The translations under genes and the position numbers were made by a program. Under the pieces are notes generated by a model, which worked only from the letters and a program-made list of their open reading frames with translations, was not told the DNA's origin and made no database searches. Shown here in pieces: positions 50,564 to 59,515 of a stretch of DNA of 64,000 nucleotides. Source of the stretch: Bordetella genomosp. 11 (lineage in GTDB: Bacteria; Pseudomonadota; Gammaproteobacteria; Burkholderiales; Burkholderiaceae_B). Numbering within the stretch: the first letter of the stretch is position 1; the number at the start of each line of letters is the position of its first letter. Location: NCBI RefSeq assembly GCF_002261215.1, contig NZ_NEVS01000004.1, forward strand, positions 4,154,001 through 4,218,000, given 5' to 3'.

Positions 50564-50707
50564 ACGGCCCCGCTTTCGCAAAGACCGCGGCAGGCCGCCC
50601 CTGCGTCCTCGTTCCCTTATCCCACAACATCATGATGCCGCCGTACATCGCGCGCAATACCGCGCTTGCGCACGGCGCCGCCTTCCCATGGCCCCTTTCC
50701 CCTGACC

Positions 50708-51823
50708 ATGCCTGATTTCCTTCTTCCATTGCGCGCCCTCGCGCGCCGGGTCTCCACCGGCCTCATCCTGCACGGCGCCGCGGCGGCCTTCCTGGCGCTG
50801 CCCCTGGCGGCGCATGCCGGCACGGCCGATACGTCGCAAGGCACCCACAAGGCCAGCGCCAAAAAGGCGGCTGTGAAAACCACCGCCGCCAAGAAGACCA
50901 GCAAGATCATCTATCGGTCCCGTTCCCACGGCAAACCGGCGGTGCACCATCGTGCCGGCGCGCACCGTGCGGTCGCGTCGCGCACCGCGCTGGAGCTGGA
51001 TCCCTACGCCACCCGGCCGTATGCGCCGGACGGCAGCACGCTGCACTCGGAAGTCGCCTACATGGTCGACGAAGCCAGCGGCCTGCCGCTGGTGGACAAG
51101 AATGCCGACGAGGTCGTGCCGATTGCCTCGATCACCAAACTGATGATGGCGATGGTCGTGCTGGACTCCGGCGCATCCCTGGCCGAGCCGATCCGCGTCA
51201 CGGACGAAGACCAGGACTTCGAGAAGCACACCGGATCCCGCCTGCGCGTGGGCTCGGTGCTGTCTCGCGAAGACATGCTGCACATTGCGCTGATGGCATC
51301 GGAAAACCGCGCGGCCGCGGCGCTGTCGCGCTACTACCCCGGCGGCAGGCCTGCCTTCATCGCCGCGATGAACCAGAAGGCACAGTCCCTGGGTATGACC
51401 CATACCCATTTCGAGAATCCGGCGGGGCTATCGAAGTACAACGTGTCGACCGCGCGCGATCTGGTGAAGATGGTCCAGGCCGCCGCGCACTATCCCCTGA
51501 TCCGCTTGTATTCCACCGACCAGAGCTACACGGTGAATACGGGCAAAGGCGTCCTGGATTATCGCAGCACCAATATCCTGCTGGGCAAGCCGGACTGGGA
51601 TATCGGCCTGCAGAAAACCGGCTTCATCAATGAATCGGGGATCTGCCTGGTGATGCAGGCAACCATCGAGGACCGCCCGATCGTCATGGTGCTGCTGCAT
51701 TCCAATCGCCGGCACGCGGACTTCATGGACGCGGAACATCTGCGCACCGCGATGCTGAAGAACGCATTCCCCGTGGCAAGCACCCAGCGCAATTACGCCA
51801 ACGCCGACGCGCATCCGATGTAA
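50708..51823 (+). CDS. pbpG: D-alanyl-D-alanine endopeptidase (PBP7 type)
   Basis: A 371-residue exported serine peptidase (S11) that cuts D-Ala-mDAP cross-links in peptidoglycan. The signal peptide ends LPLAAHA. A Lys/Ala-rich basic linker covers about residues 42-95. The three penicillin-binding motifs are SITK (141-144), SEN (198-200) and KTG (303-305). ATG 50708 is chosen because it begins the signal peptide. It lies behind a BlaI-type repressor, suggesting beta-lactam or wall-stress control. Its stop overlaps the start of tag by one base. Confidence 0.92.
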   Translation: MPDFLLPLRALARRVSTGLILHGAAAAFLALPLAAHAGTADTSQGTHKASAKKAAVKTTAAKKTSKIIYRSRSHGKPAVHHRAGAHRAVASRTALELDPYATRPYAPDGSTLHSEVAYMVDEASGLPLVDKNADEVVPIASITKLMMAMVVLDSGASLAEPIRVTDEDQDFEKHTGSRLRVGSVLSREDMLHIALMASENRAAAALSRYYPGGRPAFIAAMNQKAQSLGMTHTHFENPAGLSKYNVSTARDLVKMVQAAAHYPLIRLYSTDQSYTVNTGKGVLDYRSTNILLGKPDWDIGLQKTGFINESGICLVMQATIEDRPIVMVLLHSNRRHADFMDAEHLRTAMLKNAFPVASTQRNYANADAHPM

Positions 51824-52497
51824 TGGGGAAATCCGCTTCCTTGGCGCTCCGGCAGGACGGCGACGCCACGGCGAAACGTTCGGCCGTGGCCGATATCGCG
51901 GCGGACAGCGGCCTGATCGTCGGCATCGACGGCCTGGCGCGCCCCCCTTGGGCCGCCGTGGATCCCCTGCTCCAGGCTTACTACGACACGGAATGGGGCA
52001 TGCCGGTACGCGACGAGCACGGGATGTTCGAGCGGCTGGTGCTCGAGGGCTTTCAGTCCGGCCTGTCGTGGGCGACCATCCTGCGCAAACGCGAGGCCTT
52101 CCGCAAGGCCTTCCATCGCTTCGATCCGGACAAGGTCGCCGCCTACACCGAAGCGGATGTCGATCGGCTGCTGGCCGATGCGGGCATCGTCCGCAATCGG
52201 GCGAAGATCCTGGCCACCATCAACAACGCCAGCGCCACGATCCGGCTTCGCGACGATGGCGGGCTGGCGGCTTTCATCTGGTCTTTCCAGCCCGCGCAGA
52301 CGCCGGCGCCGCGCACACTGGCCGAAATACCCACGATATCCGAGGCCTCGATCGCCCTGAGCAAGGCGCTGCGCAAGCGCGGCTTCGCTTTCGTCGGCCC
52401 CACGACCATGCATGCGCTGATGGAAGCGACCGGCATTATCGATACCCACCTGGTGGGCAGCCACCGCCGCGGCGCTTCCGGGGTGTGGCCGAAGTAG
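51823..52497 (+). CDS. tag: DNA-3-methyladenine glycosylase I, zinc-site variant
   Basis: A 224-residue HhH-like glycosylase removing 3-methyladenine from DNA. The core matches Tag: YYDTEWGMPVRDEHGMFERL, GFQSGLSWATILRKREAFRK with the catalytic Glu/Trp region, and KALRKRGFAFVGPTTMHALM. In E. coli Tag a structural zinc is held by Cys4, His17, His175 and Cys179. Here the N-terminal Cys is absent, His17 is Tyr, and the final Cys is missing, leaving only the HLVGSH histidine. The N-terminus has about 40 extra residues. ATG 51823 overlaps the TAA of pbpG, so it is co-transcribed. Confidence 0.87.
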   Translation: MGKSASLALRQDGDATAKRSAVADIAADSGLIVGIDGLARPPWAAVDPLLQAYYDTEWGMPVRDEHGMFERLVLEGFQSGLSWATILRKREAFRKAFHRFDPDKVAAYTEADVDRLLADAGIVRNRAKILATINNASATIRLRDDGGLAAFIWSFQPAQTPAPRTLAEIPTISEASIALSKALRKRGFAFVGPTTMHALMEATGIIDTHLVGSHRRGASGVWPK

Positions 52498-52539
52498 GCA
52501 GGCCGCATTTACCCAGCACGGCCCGCCGGGCCGACTCGG

Positions 52540-53346
52540 TCAGGTTCCCATGCGCAACGGCGCTGTCAGCTTGCGTAGCGTGGCCAGCACGCTTTGCGCC
52601 GTGATGCGTCCGGTCTTGGGGTTTTCCGACGGGATGTTCTGGATCTCCATCGAAAAAGTCGCCGCGTCCGAATCCACTTCCACGCGATGCAGATTGCGTT
52701 CCAGCGAAGGATCGGCCCAGATTTCCAGCGTGGTCTTGTCCGGACCGATGCCCGCCAGTGAAACGCTGACGGCGACATTGAGATTGGCGGGGAAGCCGAT
52801 GGCGGCCTCGCGCGGCGAACCGCGGAAGACCAGCGTGGGCTGGGTGACATTCGACAGATCGATATTGTTGGCCTCGAGATAAGGCGCGCCGAGCAAGCCG
52901 CGAGGGGGCTTGCGGGTAATCATGGTCACCGAACGGATCTTCCCTTCCGCCGCGGCGGTCAGCGCGTCCAGGCCCAGGATGGCGCCCGACGGCACCAGGA
53001 TCTGCCCACCGCTGGCCCGCGCCGCTTCGATCAGTTCGGGATGCGACAGCAAGGCGCCCGAACTGAGCACGACGGCCTTCTTGCCGGCGCGCAGCACGGG
53101 GCCGATGGCCTGCGCGAATACCGCGGCGGGCGCGCATTCCACGACGACATCGCACAAAGGCTCCAGGCCGTCCAGCGTGGTGATCGCCGGCGGCTTGCCT
53201 TGCCAGGAAACGGCGGCGTGCCGCGAAGGGTCGCGTACCGCGACGGCAGCCAGCGTCATGCCGGGCAACACGCCCGAATCCAGCGATTTGGCCACCGATT
53301 GCCCGATGGCACCGAAGCCCGCGATACCGATACGTATTCCGCTCAT
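52540..53346 (-). CDS. nadX: L-aspartate dehydrogenase
   Basis: A 268-residue NAD(P)-dependent enzyme that oxidises aspartate to iminoaspartate, an entry to NAD synthesis. The Rossmann motif is RIGIAGFGAIGQSVAKSL at the N-terminus. The family segments VPSGAILGLDALTAAAEGKI and NLNVAVSVSLAGIGPDKTTL surround the active site. ATG 53346 overlaps the stop of the CDF gene (ATGA), and AAGGA stands upstream, so the two are translationally coupled. No nadA or nadC is in the window. Confidence 0.88.
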   Translation of the reverse strand: MSGIRIGIAGFGAIGQSVAKSLDSGVLPGMTLAAVAVRDPSRHAAVSWQGKPPAITTLDGLEPLCDVVVECAPAAVFAQAIGPVLRAGKKAVVLSSGALLSHPELIEAARASGGQILVPSGAILGLDALTAAAEGKIRSVTMITRKPPRGLLGAPYLEANNIDLSNVTQPTLVFRGSPREAAIGFPANLNVAVSVSLAGIGPDKTTLEIWADPSLERNLHRVEVDSDAATFSMEIQNIPSENPKTGRITAQSVLATLRKLTAPLRMGT

Positions 53347-54431
53347 GAACATCCTTGTCCGGGCGCGGCGCCGTTGCAGTCATCGATAGCGGCCGCATCC
53401 CCATTACCGTGGTCGGGATCCTCCACCTGCACCGTCACATGGGAAATGCCGAAGCGTTCCGCGACCCGCTGCCGCACCGCGCGGATGACGTCGCCCGCCG
53501 CGACGCCTTCCCGGGGAACGACATGCAAAGTCAGCAAATGCTGCTCCGACGTGATCGACCAGGCGTGGATATGGTGCGCGACGCGCACCACCGCGACATT
53601 CTGCTCCAGATCGGCCTTGATTGCACCCGGCTCCAGGCCCGGCGGCGTCCCTTCCAGCAGGATGTGCCCCGTCGAGCGCACCAGATGCCACGCGCTTTTC
53701 AAGACGATCAGGGCCACGAAGATGGAAAGGATGGGATCGATCGGCGTCCATGCCGTCAGCATGATGACCACCGCCGCCACGATGGCGGCCACCGAGCCCA
53801 GCATGTCGCCCAGTACGTGCAGCAGGGCGCTGCGCGTGTTCAGGTTGCTTCGGCTGCCGCCTGTCAGAACGAAGAAGGCCACGATGTTGGCCGCCAGCCC
53901 GGCGATGGCGATGGCCAGCATGGTGCCGGCCATGACGTCGACCGGTTGCCAAAAACGCTGGATGGCTTCGCCCATGATCCAGGCAGCGATGGCGAACAGG
54001 GCGAGCCCATTGACGAAGGCGGCAAGGATTTCCAGGCGCCGATACCCGTAGGACATATGCTGGGTCGCCGATCGCCGGCCGAAGCGCAGCGCGACCAGGC
54101 TGAAGCCAAGCGCCGCCGCATCGCTGACCATATGGCCCGCATCCGCCAGCAAGGCCAGCGAACCGGAAACCAACCCGCCGGCGACTTCGACGATCATGAA
54201 CAGGACGATGATGGCCAGCGCCCACGCCAGCCGCCGCTCGTCAGCCGTGCCGACGCCGTGGTCATGGCCGGCATGGCCGTGCGCTGCATGACCATGGCCC
54301 GGCTTCCGTTCGCCGGCAGGCGCATGGCCGGAAGCGCCCTGTCCATCGCCGTGCACCTCGTGCCCACCGACCCCATGGGCGGGGCCGGCGTGCGGTCGAT
54401 GATGTTCTTCAGCGTCGTGGCGATGGGGCAT
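53343..54431 (-). CDS. Cation diffusion facilitator (zinc/cobalt exporter)
   Basis: A 362-residue CzcD/ZitB-type efflux protein that exchanges Zn2+ (or Co2+/Cd2+) for protons. The first 60 residues are a histidine-rich metal-binding tail. Six membrane helices follow, with metal-site motifs LLADAGHMVSDAAAL (helix 2) and LLHVLGDMLGSVAAI (helix 5). The C-terminal cytoplasmic domain has HHIHAWSITSEQHLLTLHVV. The start is ATG 54431. It is the first gene of a two-gene operon with nadX. Confidence 0.92.
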   Translation of the reverse strand: MPHRHDAEEHHRPHAGPAHGVGGHEVHGDGQGASGHAPAGERKPGHGHAAHGHAGHDHGVGTADERRLAWALAIIVLFMIVEVAGGLVSGSLALLADAGHMVSDAAALGFSLVALRFGRRSATQHMSYGYRRLEILAAFVNGLALFAIAAWIMGEAIQRFWQPVDVMAGTMLAIAIAGLAANIVAFFVLTGGSRSNLNTRSALLHVLGDMLGSVAAIVAAVVIMLTAWTPIDPILSIFVALIVLKSAWHLVRSTGHILLEGTPPGLEPGAIKADLEQNVAVVRVAHHIHAWSITSEQHLLTLHVVPREGVAAGDVIRAVRQRVAERFGISHVTVQVEDPDHGNGDAAAIDDCNGAAPGQGCS

Positions 54432-54665
54432 TCCGCGGACTCCAGGATCGGGCTTCGTGTTGCCGAATATACCCGGCGGCGATGGCGCGACGAGATGCCA
54501 TGGTGAGTTTCATTGATTCCAGACAAATCATCCTTATCCGAGACAGCTGCGCTCGAACCCAGGCCGTGGCGGCGGTAACCGATCTACCGGTGATTCCATC
54601 GAGGCATCGCTCCGGCCGCACCGTTTCGTGGCGCCGGAATTCCAACCCATCCAACGTCGCACACC

Positions 54666-57227
54666 ATGCCAGCCATCAATGCCAACACCGTCAGCCGCAG
54701 CGCCGACAATCTCGCCCGCACCGATACGCCGCCGCCAGCCGGCAAGCTCGGAGACCATTGCTTCAAGGCGAACGATCTAAAGAATTCCGCCCGCGCCGCG
54801 AAATCCCCCAAGCCCCCCGTCCCGGCCCCGCGAAGATTAATTCTGGTCAACAGCCAGGACGCGGCGCCGGCCGCCGCCCGCGACCCCGCTGGATCCCTTG
54901 CCAGCACACCGGATTCCGGCCTCCATTCGGCATCGCCGCCGAGCACGCCAACCGGATCCTATCCGGCCAGTCGCCATCTTGCCGGCGACCCGTTATGGCG
55001 CCAGGCCGATGACCAGGGTTCGTCCCGCAGCCGATCCAGCACGCGCTCGGACAGCAGCGACGCGCGCAGCGATGCCCCATCGAACTTTCCGGACTCGCCG
55101 GACTATCCGGACCGCGTCAATCCCTTCGGCGACGGTATGTCCGTCGATTCGTTCGACCTGGATCCAGCCCAGGACGCAACGTCCGTTGGCACGGACCGCT
55201 CGAATGCGCCGAGCCGCGGCGAGCCCCCTCCCGTGGCAGAACCCGCGGTGACCATCGACATGCAAACCAGCGTGCAGGAAGAGCGAACAGGCCCGCACGT
55301 CGACGGGGCCACTCCGCCGCCCGGCGATACCGCGCCCCCGCTTCAGCGGTCGACCGCGCGACGTGCGCCTGCCGGTGCCGGACGCATTCCGCCGGGCGCG
55401 GTTCCCGCCGTGGCGGACGGTATTTCCCACGACCGGGCACAAGCGCCTTCGCGCCCGCCTGCCGTGCCGGCCGCCGCGAGATCGCCCGCCGTCATCGCCA
55501 GCGCCTATCAGCATCAGGATGTCGACATCGCCATCCAGGCTCTGCGCACCGCCCTCGATCAGGCGTCCGTGCAAACCCCGGTCTCGTCCACCCGGCCCGC
55601 ACGGTACACGGGGGCCCGCCAACTGCGGGCCATTGCCCGCGCCCAGCGGCATTCCACGGATGCCCTCCATCATCGCGCGCTGGATTTCTACCAGGCGCTG
55701 GTTACGCTGTCGCGTCCCGGCCAGTATGACGGGCCGAGCACATCGGCCCAAAAGCGCGCGGCGCTGGCGCTGGCCGCTTTGGCGCAACGCGCGGCCGCCG
55801 AAGGCTATGAAGCCGTCGACACGGACCTGATCAAACGCGTGCTGACGCCGATGCTTCACAGCCTGCCCGCGGAAACCCTGTGCGAACTGGGCCGATTGAA
55901 TGACCGTAGCGACGGCTTGGGCGATACGCTGCTGCGCGACGCCGGCAAGCTGCTCGGCGCCGGCACGCGCGCCCAGACCCCCAAGGCGCAACAGGCCGCC
56001 CGCGAACGGGAAATCGCATCGATCCTGCTCGGCGTCGTCGCCGAGCTCGCCCGCGAACACGCGCGCGCCGCATCCTGGGACCGCCAGGTGGCGGCGGCGC
56101 TGGAAGCCGCCCGCAACGGGCAGCATCAGCAACTTGATGGCGCCCTGCGTGAAATGTGGCAAGGCGAACTGCGGACCGCGAAAATCGACACGCCTCGCGT
56201 CAGCCGGCTGAAGGACCTGGTGGGACGCCTGTCGGAGGGCCAGCGGCATGCCTTGGCCACGATGCTGGGCGCGACGAGGCCAGCGGACGCCACCACGGCG
56301 ACGTTCGACGAGTTCCAGGCACACCGCCTGGCGGAGTTCGAACGCGACACGGTCATACAGCGCCAGATGCTCGGCTTCATCGACCATCTGCGGACCGCCA
56401 GCCGCGCCGCCCCGCAGGGCGGCGTGAACGCCGGGGCGACCTCGTCCCGGCACCGGCCCGACGCCAATACCGACGCGACCGAGTACCCGGAACCCATCAC
56501 CCCGCCGGCAACGTTCCAGGCCACCTTCCAGCGTGTGCGCGACAGCGTGCTTTCGACATTCCGGCGCAAACCCACCACCCGCGATGCTGCCAAGGCGCAG
56601 ATCAATCAGGCGGTCCGTACCCTGATCGCCGGCGATCGCCTTACCGCGGACCAGCTGGAAGCACTGCGTTCGACCAGCCTGCAACTGAACGGCAAGCTGG
56701 GACAGGCCAGGGGCACGGCCTTCCATGGCGTGCTGATCCAGGCCCAGCTGAGCCGGCTGGATCCTGGCCAACTGGCCCAGCTCGAGATCAATCTGGCAGC
56801 GGCGCGCGATAGATCGCGGTCCTCCGCGGAAGAAGACGCAACCCTGGAAGCGTTCTACGACACGCTACAGGAAAGGTTGGAACGAGAAGCGGGGATCCGT
56901 CGCGGCGCCGCGGCCCTGGGCCAGGTACTGGCGGCACTGCGCCAGCCACGGCGCCCGGAAAAGCTGCTGAGCGCACTGGATATGCTGGCCGATGCCCAAT
57001 ACCAGGCGCCGGCCAGGCAAAGCGAGCTGGACTTCTGCACGGATGCCCTGGGCCGCCTTGGCGATGCCGCCCGCGTAACGCTGCAGAAGCACCTGCAGGG
57101 ACGCCAGGACGTCCAGCGTCATATGCGGCGCATTGACGACCAGGTCGGCTACCTGCCCTCGGCGTGGCTGCAATACCGACGTAGCCAGTTGGAAACCCTG
57201 GCAATCGCGGCGCGCGCGCCCGCATAG
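54666..57227 (+). CDS. Large Ser/Pro-rich then helical protein, candidate type III secretion effector
   Basis: An 853-residue protein I do not recognise. The first 290 residues are disordered and rich in Ser, Pro, Asp and Arg (NTVSRSADNLARTDTPPPAG near the start). The rest is helical. A short motif recurs about five times: RL-x-x-x-QL/R-x-x-L-like sequences near residues 398 (LPAETLCELGRL), 519 (RLSEGQRHALATML), 656 (RLTADQLEALRS), 696 (RLDPGQLAQLEI) and 796 (RLGDAARVTLQKHL). There is no signal peptide, membrane helix or known catalytic motif. A Ser/Asn/Thr-rich start plus helical repeats is typical of type III effectors, but no secretion genes are nearby. It stands alone, with a weak ribosome site. 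Confidence 0.7.
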   Translation: MPAINANTVSRSADNLARTDTPPPAGKLGDHCFKANDLKNSARAAKSPKPPVPAPRRLILVNSQDAAPAAARDPAGSLASTPDSGLHSASPPSTPTGSYPASRHLAGDPLWRQADDQGSSRSRSSTRSDSSDARSDAPSNFPDSPDYPDRVNPFGDGMSVDSFDLDPAQDATSVGTDRSNAPSRGEPPPVAEPAVTIDMQTSVQEERTGPHVDGATPPPGDTAPPLQRSTARRAPAGAGRIPPGAVPAVADGISHDRAQAPSRPPAVPAAARSPAVIASAYQHQDVDIAIQALRTALDQASVQTPVSSTRPARYTGARQLRAIARAQRHSTDALHHRALDFYQALVTLSRPGQYDGPSTSAQKRAALALAALAQRAAAEGYEAVDTDLIKRVLTPMLHSLPAETLCELGRLNDRSDGLGDTLLRDAGKLLGAGTRAQTPKAQQAAREREIASILLGVVAELAREHARAASWDRQVAAALEAARNGQHQQLDGALREMWQGELRTAKIDTPRVSRLKDLVGRLSEGQRHALATMLGATRPADATTATFDEFQAHRLAEFERDTVIQRQMLGFIDHLRTASRAAPQGGVNAGATSSRHRPDANTDATEYPEPITPPATFQATFQRVRDSVLSTFRRKPTTRDAAKAQINQAVRTLIAGDRLTADQLEALRSTSLQLNGKLGQARGTAFHGVLIQAQLSRLDPGQLAQLEINLAAARDRSRSSAEEDATLEAFYDTLQERLEREAGIRRGAAALGQVLAALRQPRRPEKLLSALDMLADAQYQAPARQSELDFCTDALGRLGDAARVTLQKHLQGRQDVQRHMRRIDDQVGYLPSAWLQYRRSQLETLAIAARAPA

Positions 57228-57266
57228 TCCACGGGTCGCGAAAACGCCAACCCAAGGGGATCCGCA

Positions 57267-58187
57267 TTACCAGATCCCCTTGCCGCCCGCCGCGCTGCGC
57301 CTGGATTGAAAAGCCTCCACCAGGAAATCCACGAACACACGCACCTTCGCCGATAGATGGTGGCGTGTCGGGAAAACGGCGTAGATGTCGGCCGGCGGCA
57401 GCCGGTAATCCTCCAGCACCCACTGCAAAAGCCCGCTACGCAAGTAGCGGGCAAGGTCCCACTCCGCCCGCTGCAGGATGCCCAGCCCAGCCGTGGCCCA
57501 CGTCAGGGTCACCTCGCCGTCATTGCTGCTAAGGTTGCCCTTCACCTTGACCGTCTGCGTTTCTCGCCCCTTGGTGAAGCGCCAAACGCCATACGCGGAT
57601 TCATTCTGGCGCAGCACGATGCATTGGTGGCGCAGCAGGTCGCGGGGCGTCTTCGGTATCCCGTGCGTTTTCAGGTAAGCGGGCGATGCGCATACCAAAC
57701 GCCGATTCGGCGCGATCCTGCGCGCGATCAAGCGCGTGTCGGGCATTTCCCCGAACCGGATGCACACGTCGAAGGCCTCTTCCACGAAGCTGGCCGGCGT
57801 ATCGCTCAGGTGCAGCTGCACGGCTGTTTCGGGATGCGCTTGCGAGAACGCCGCGATGACGGGCGCGATATAGGTGCGGCCGAAACCCAGCGGCGCATTC
57901 ACCTTCAGCAGTCCTTGCGGACGCACCCCGCTGCTGGCGACGAGCTCATCGAGCTCTTCGATCTCGCCAAGGATGCGGCGAGCGTGCTCCAGGTACAGCT
58001 CGCCTTCGGCGGTCAGGCTGATCCGGCGCGTCGTTCTATTGAGCAGGCGCACTCCCAGGCGGGTTTCCAGCTGCCGCAGGCGCTTGCTGACCGCCGCGGT
58101 GGTCAACGCCATTTCGCGCGCCGCGCCGGTAAGGCTGCCCGCCTTGACCAATTCCACCAGCAGGACGAGTTCGTTGGAATGACCCAT
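57267..58187 (-). CDS. LysR-family regulator (DmlR-like)
   Basis: A 306-residue LysR regulator. The DNA-binding helix is LVKAGSLTGAAREMALTTAA then VSKRLRQLETRLGVRLLNRT. The effector domain includes GLLKVNAPLGFGRTYIAPVI and ATAGLGILQRAEWDLARYL. It is divergent from a tartrate/D-malate dehydrogenase gene across 185 bases. This is the same pairing as dmlR-dmlA in E. coli, so it probably activates that gene in response to the substrate. Confidence 0.92.
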   Translation of the reverse strand: MGHSNELVLLVELVKAGSLTGAAREMALTTAAVSKRLRQLETRLGVRLLNRTTRRISLTAEGELYLEHARRILGEIEELDELVASSGVRPQGLLKVNAPLGFGRTYIAPVIAAFSQAHPETAVQLHLSDTPASFVEEAFDVCIRFGEMPDTRLIARRIAPNRRLVCASPAYLKTHGIPKTPRDLLRHQCIVLRQNESAYGVWRFTKGRETQTVKVKGNLSSNDGEVTLTWATAGLGILQRAEWDLARYLRSGLLQWVLEDYRLPPADIYAVFPTRHHLSAKVRVFVDFLVEAFQSRRSAAGGKGIW

Positions 58188-58372
58188 GACCCATTGTTAA
58201 CCGGAAAGAAAAAGCAATTTGAATTATGGCGCGTCCGCGGGGCGGCGCACCAGTCCATATTTCCCCTTCGAAAGCGGGCGCGGGGATAACCGGCGACACC
58301 GCCCGCGGCGTGCATCAAGGGCAGGATCCGCCTGACGAGCGCCGCACACGGAACCCGAGCAGAGGAGAATTC

Positions 58373-59437
58373 ATGCGTGAATACAGCATCGCCGCCATTC
58401 CCGGGGACGGCATAGGTTCGGAGGTCATCGCGGCCGGGCTGGAAGTACTGCGGGCACTCGCCGCAGCCGACGGTGGCTTCGGCCTGCGCATCGAACACTT
58501 CCCATGGAGTTCGGCGTACTACCAGGAACACGGCCACTACATCCCTCCCGACGGCCTGGCGCGCCTCAAGGCCTTCGATGCCATCTTCTTCGGTGCTGTC
58601 GGCGCGCGCGAGGTGCCGGATCATGTCTCCCTGTGGGGCCTGCGCCTGCCCATCGCGCAGGGCTTCGACCAGTACGCCAATGTACGGCCCGCCCGCGTAC
58701 TGCCCGGCGTAAAAAGCCCGCTGGCCGACGGCAAGGACATCGATTGGGTCATCATCCGCGAAAATTCCGAGGGCGAATACGCCGGCAACGGCGGCCGGGC
58801 GCATCGCGGCCTGCCGATAGAAGTGGGTACCGAAACCGCCGTCTTCACACGCGCGGGCGTGGAACGCATCCATCGCTTCGCCTTCAACCTCGCGCGCGGC
58901 CGGCCCCGCCGGCACCTCACGCTGGTGACCAAGTCGAATGCGCAGCGCTTCGGCATGGTGATGTGGGACGAGATCTTCTACGAGGTCGCGCGCGACTTTC
59001 CCGACGTCAGCACCGACCGGGAACTGGTGGACGCCGTCACCACCCGCATGGTGCTGAAACCCGCCACCCTGGACGTGGTCGTCGCCACCAATCTGCACGC
59101 CGATATCCTGTCGGACCTGGCGGCTGCCCTGTCCGGCAGCCTCGGCATCGCGCCCACGGCAAACCTGAACCCGGAGCGCAGCTTTCCCTCGATGTTCGAG
59201 CCGATCCACGGCTCGGCCTTCGACATCACCGGCAAGGGCATCGCCAATCCGATCGCCACATTCTGGACGGCCGCGATGATGCTTGAGCACCTGGGCGAAC
59301 CTGCCGCGTCTGCCCGGCTGATGAAGGCCATCGAAAGCGTGACCGCGGCTCGTGTCTTTACCCCCGACCTTGGCGGCAGTGCGACCACGGCGGACGTTAC
59401 CCGGGCCGTACTCGCGGCGCTGGGCCGAATGGCCTGA
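58373..59437 (+). CDS. Tartrate dehydrogenase / D-malate dehydrogenase (decarboxylating)
   Basis: A 354-residue member of the isocitrate/isopropylmalate dehydrogenase family, DmlA/TtuC branch. IAAIPGDGIGSEVIAAGLEV begins the NAD-binding fold. SLWGLRLPIAQGFDQYANVR binds substrate. The Mg site lies in VVVATNLHADILSDLAAALS, followed by PTANLNPERSFPSMFEPIHG. ATG 58373 has an AGAGGAG Shine-Dalgarno. It is followed by a Bug protein gene, so a tartrate or malate uptake-oxidation pair is likely. Confidence 0.93.
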   Translation: MREYSIAAIPGDGIGSEVIAAGLEVLRALAAADGGFGLRIEHFPWSSAYYQEHGHYIPPDGLARLKAFDAIFFGAVGAREVPDHVSLWGLRLPIAQGFDQYANVRPARVLPGVKSPLADGKDIDWVIIRENSEGEYAGNGGRAHRGLPIEVGTETAVFTRAGVERIHRFAFNLARGRPRRHLTLVTKSNAQRFGMVMWDEIFYEVARDFPDVSTDRELVDAVTTRMVLKPATLDVVVATNLHADILSDLAAALSGSLGIAPTANLNPERSFPSMFEPIHGSAFDITGKGIANPIATFWTAAMMLEHLGEPAASARLMKAIESVTAARVFTPDLGGSATTADVTRAVLAALGRMA

Positions 59438-59515
59438 CGCGCGGCGCCCGCAACCGCCGCCGGACAACGATAACTACCGGCGGCGGCCACCGCAGACCAA
59501 CCAGAGGAGACAACA

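Noticed and set aside
50560..50715. Short frame overlapping the blaI stop as a BlaR1 (M56) remnant
   Set aside because: About 50 codons without the HExxH motif or a membrane helix; too little to call a pseudogene.
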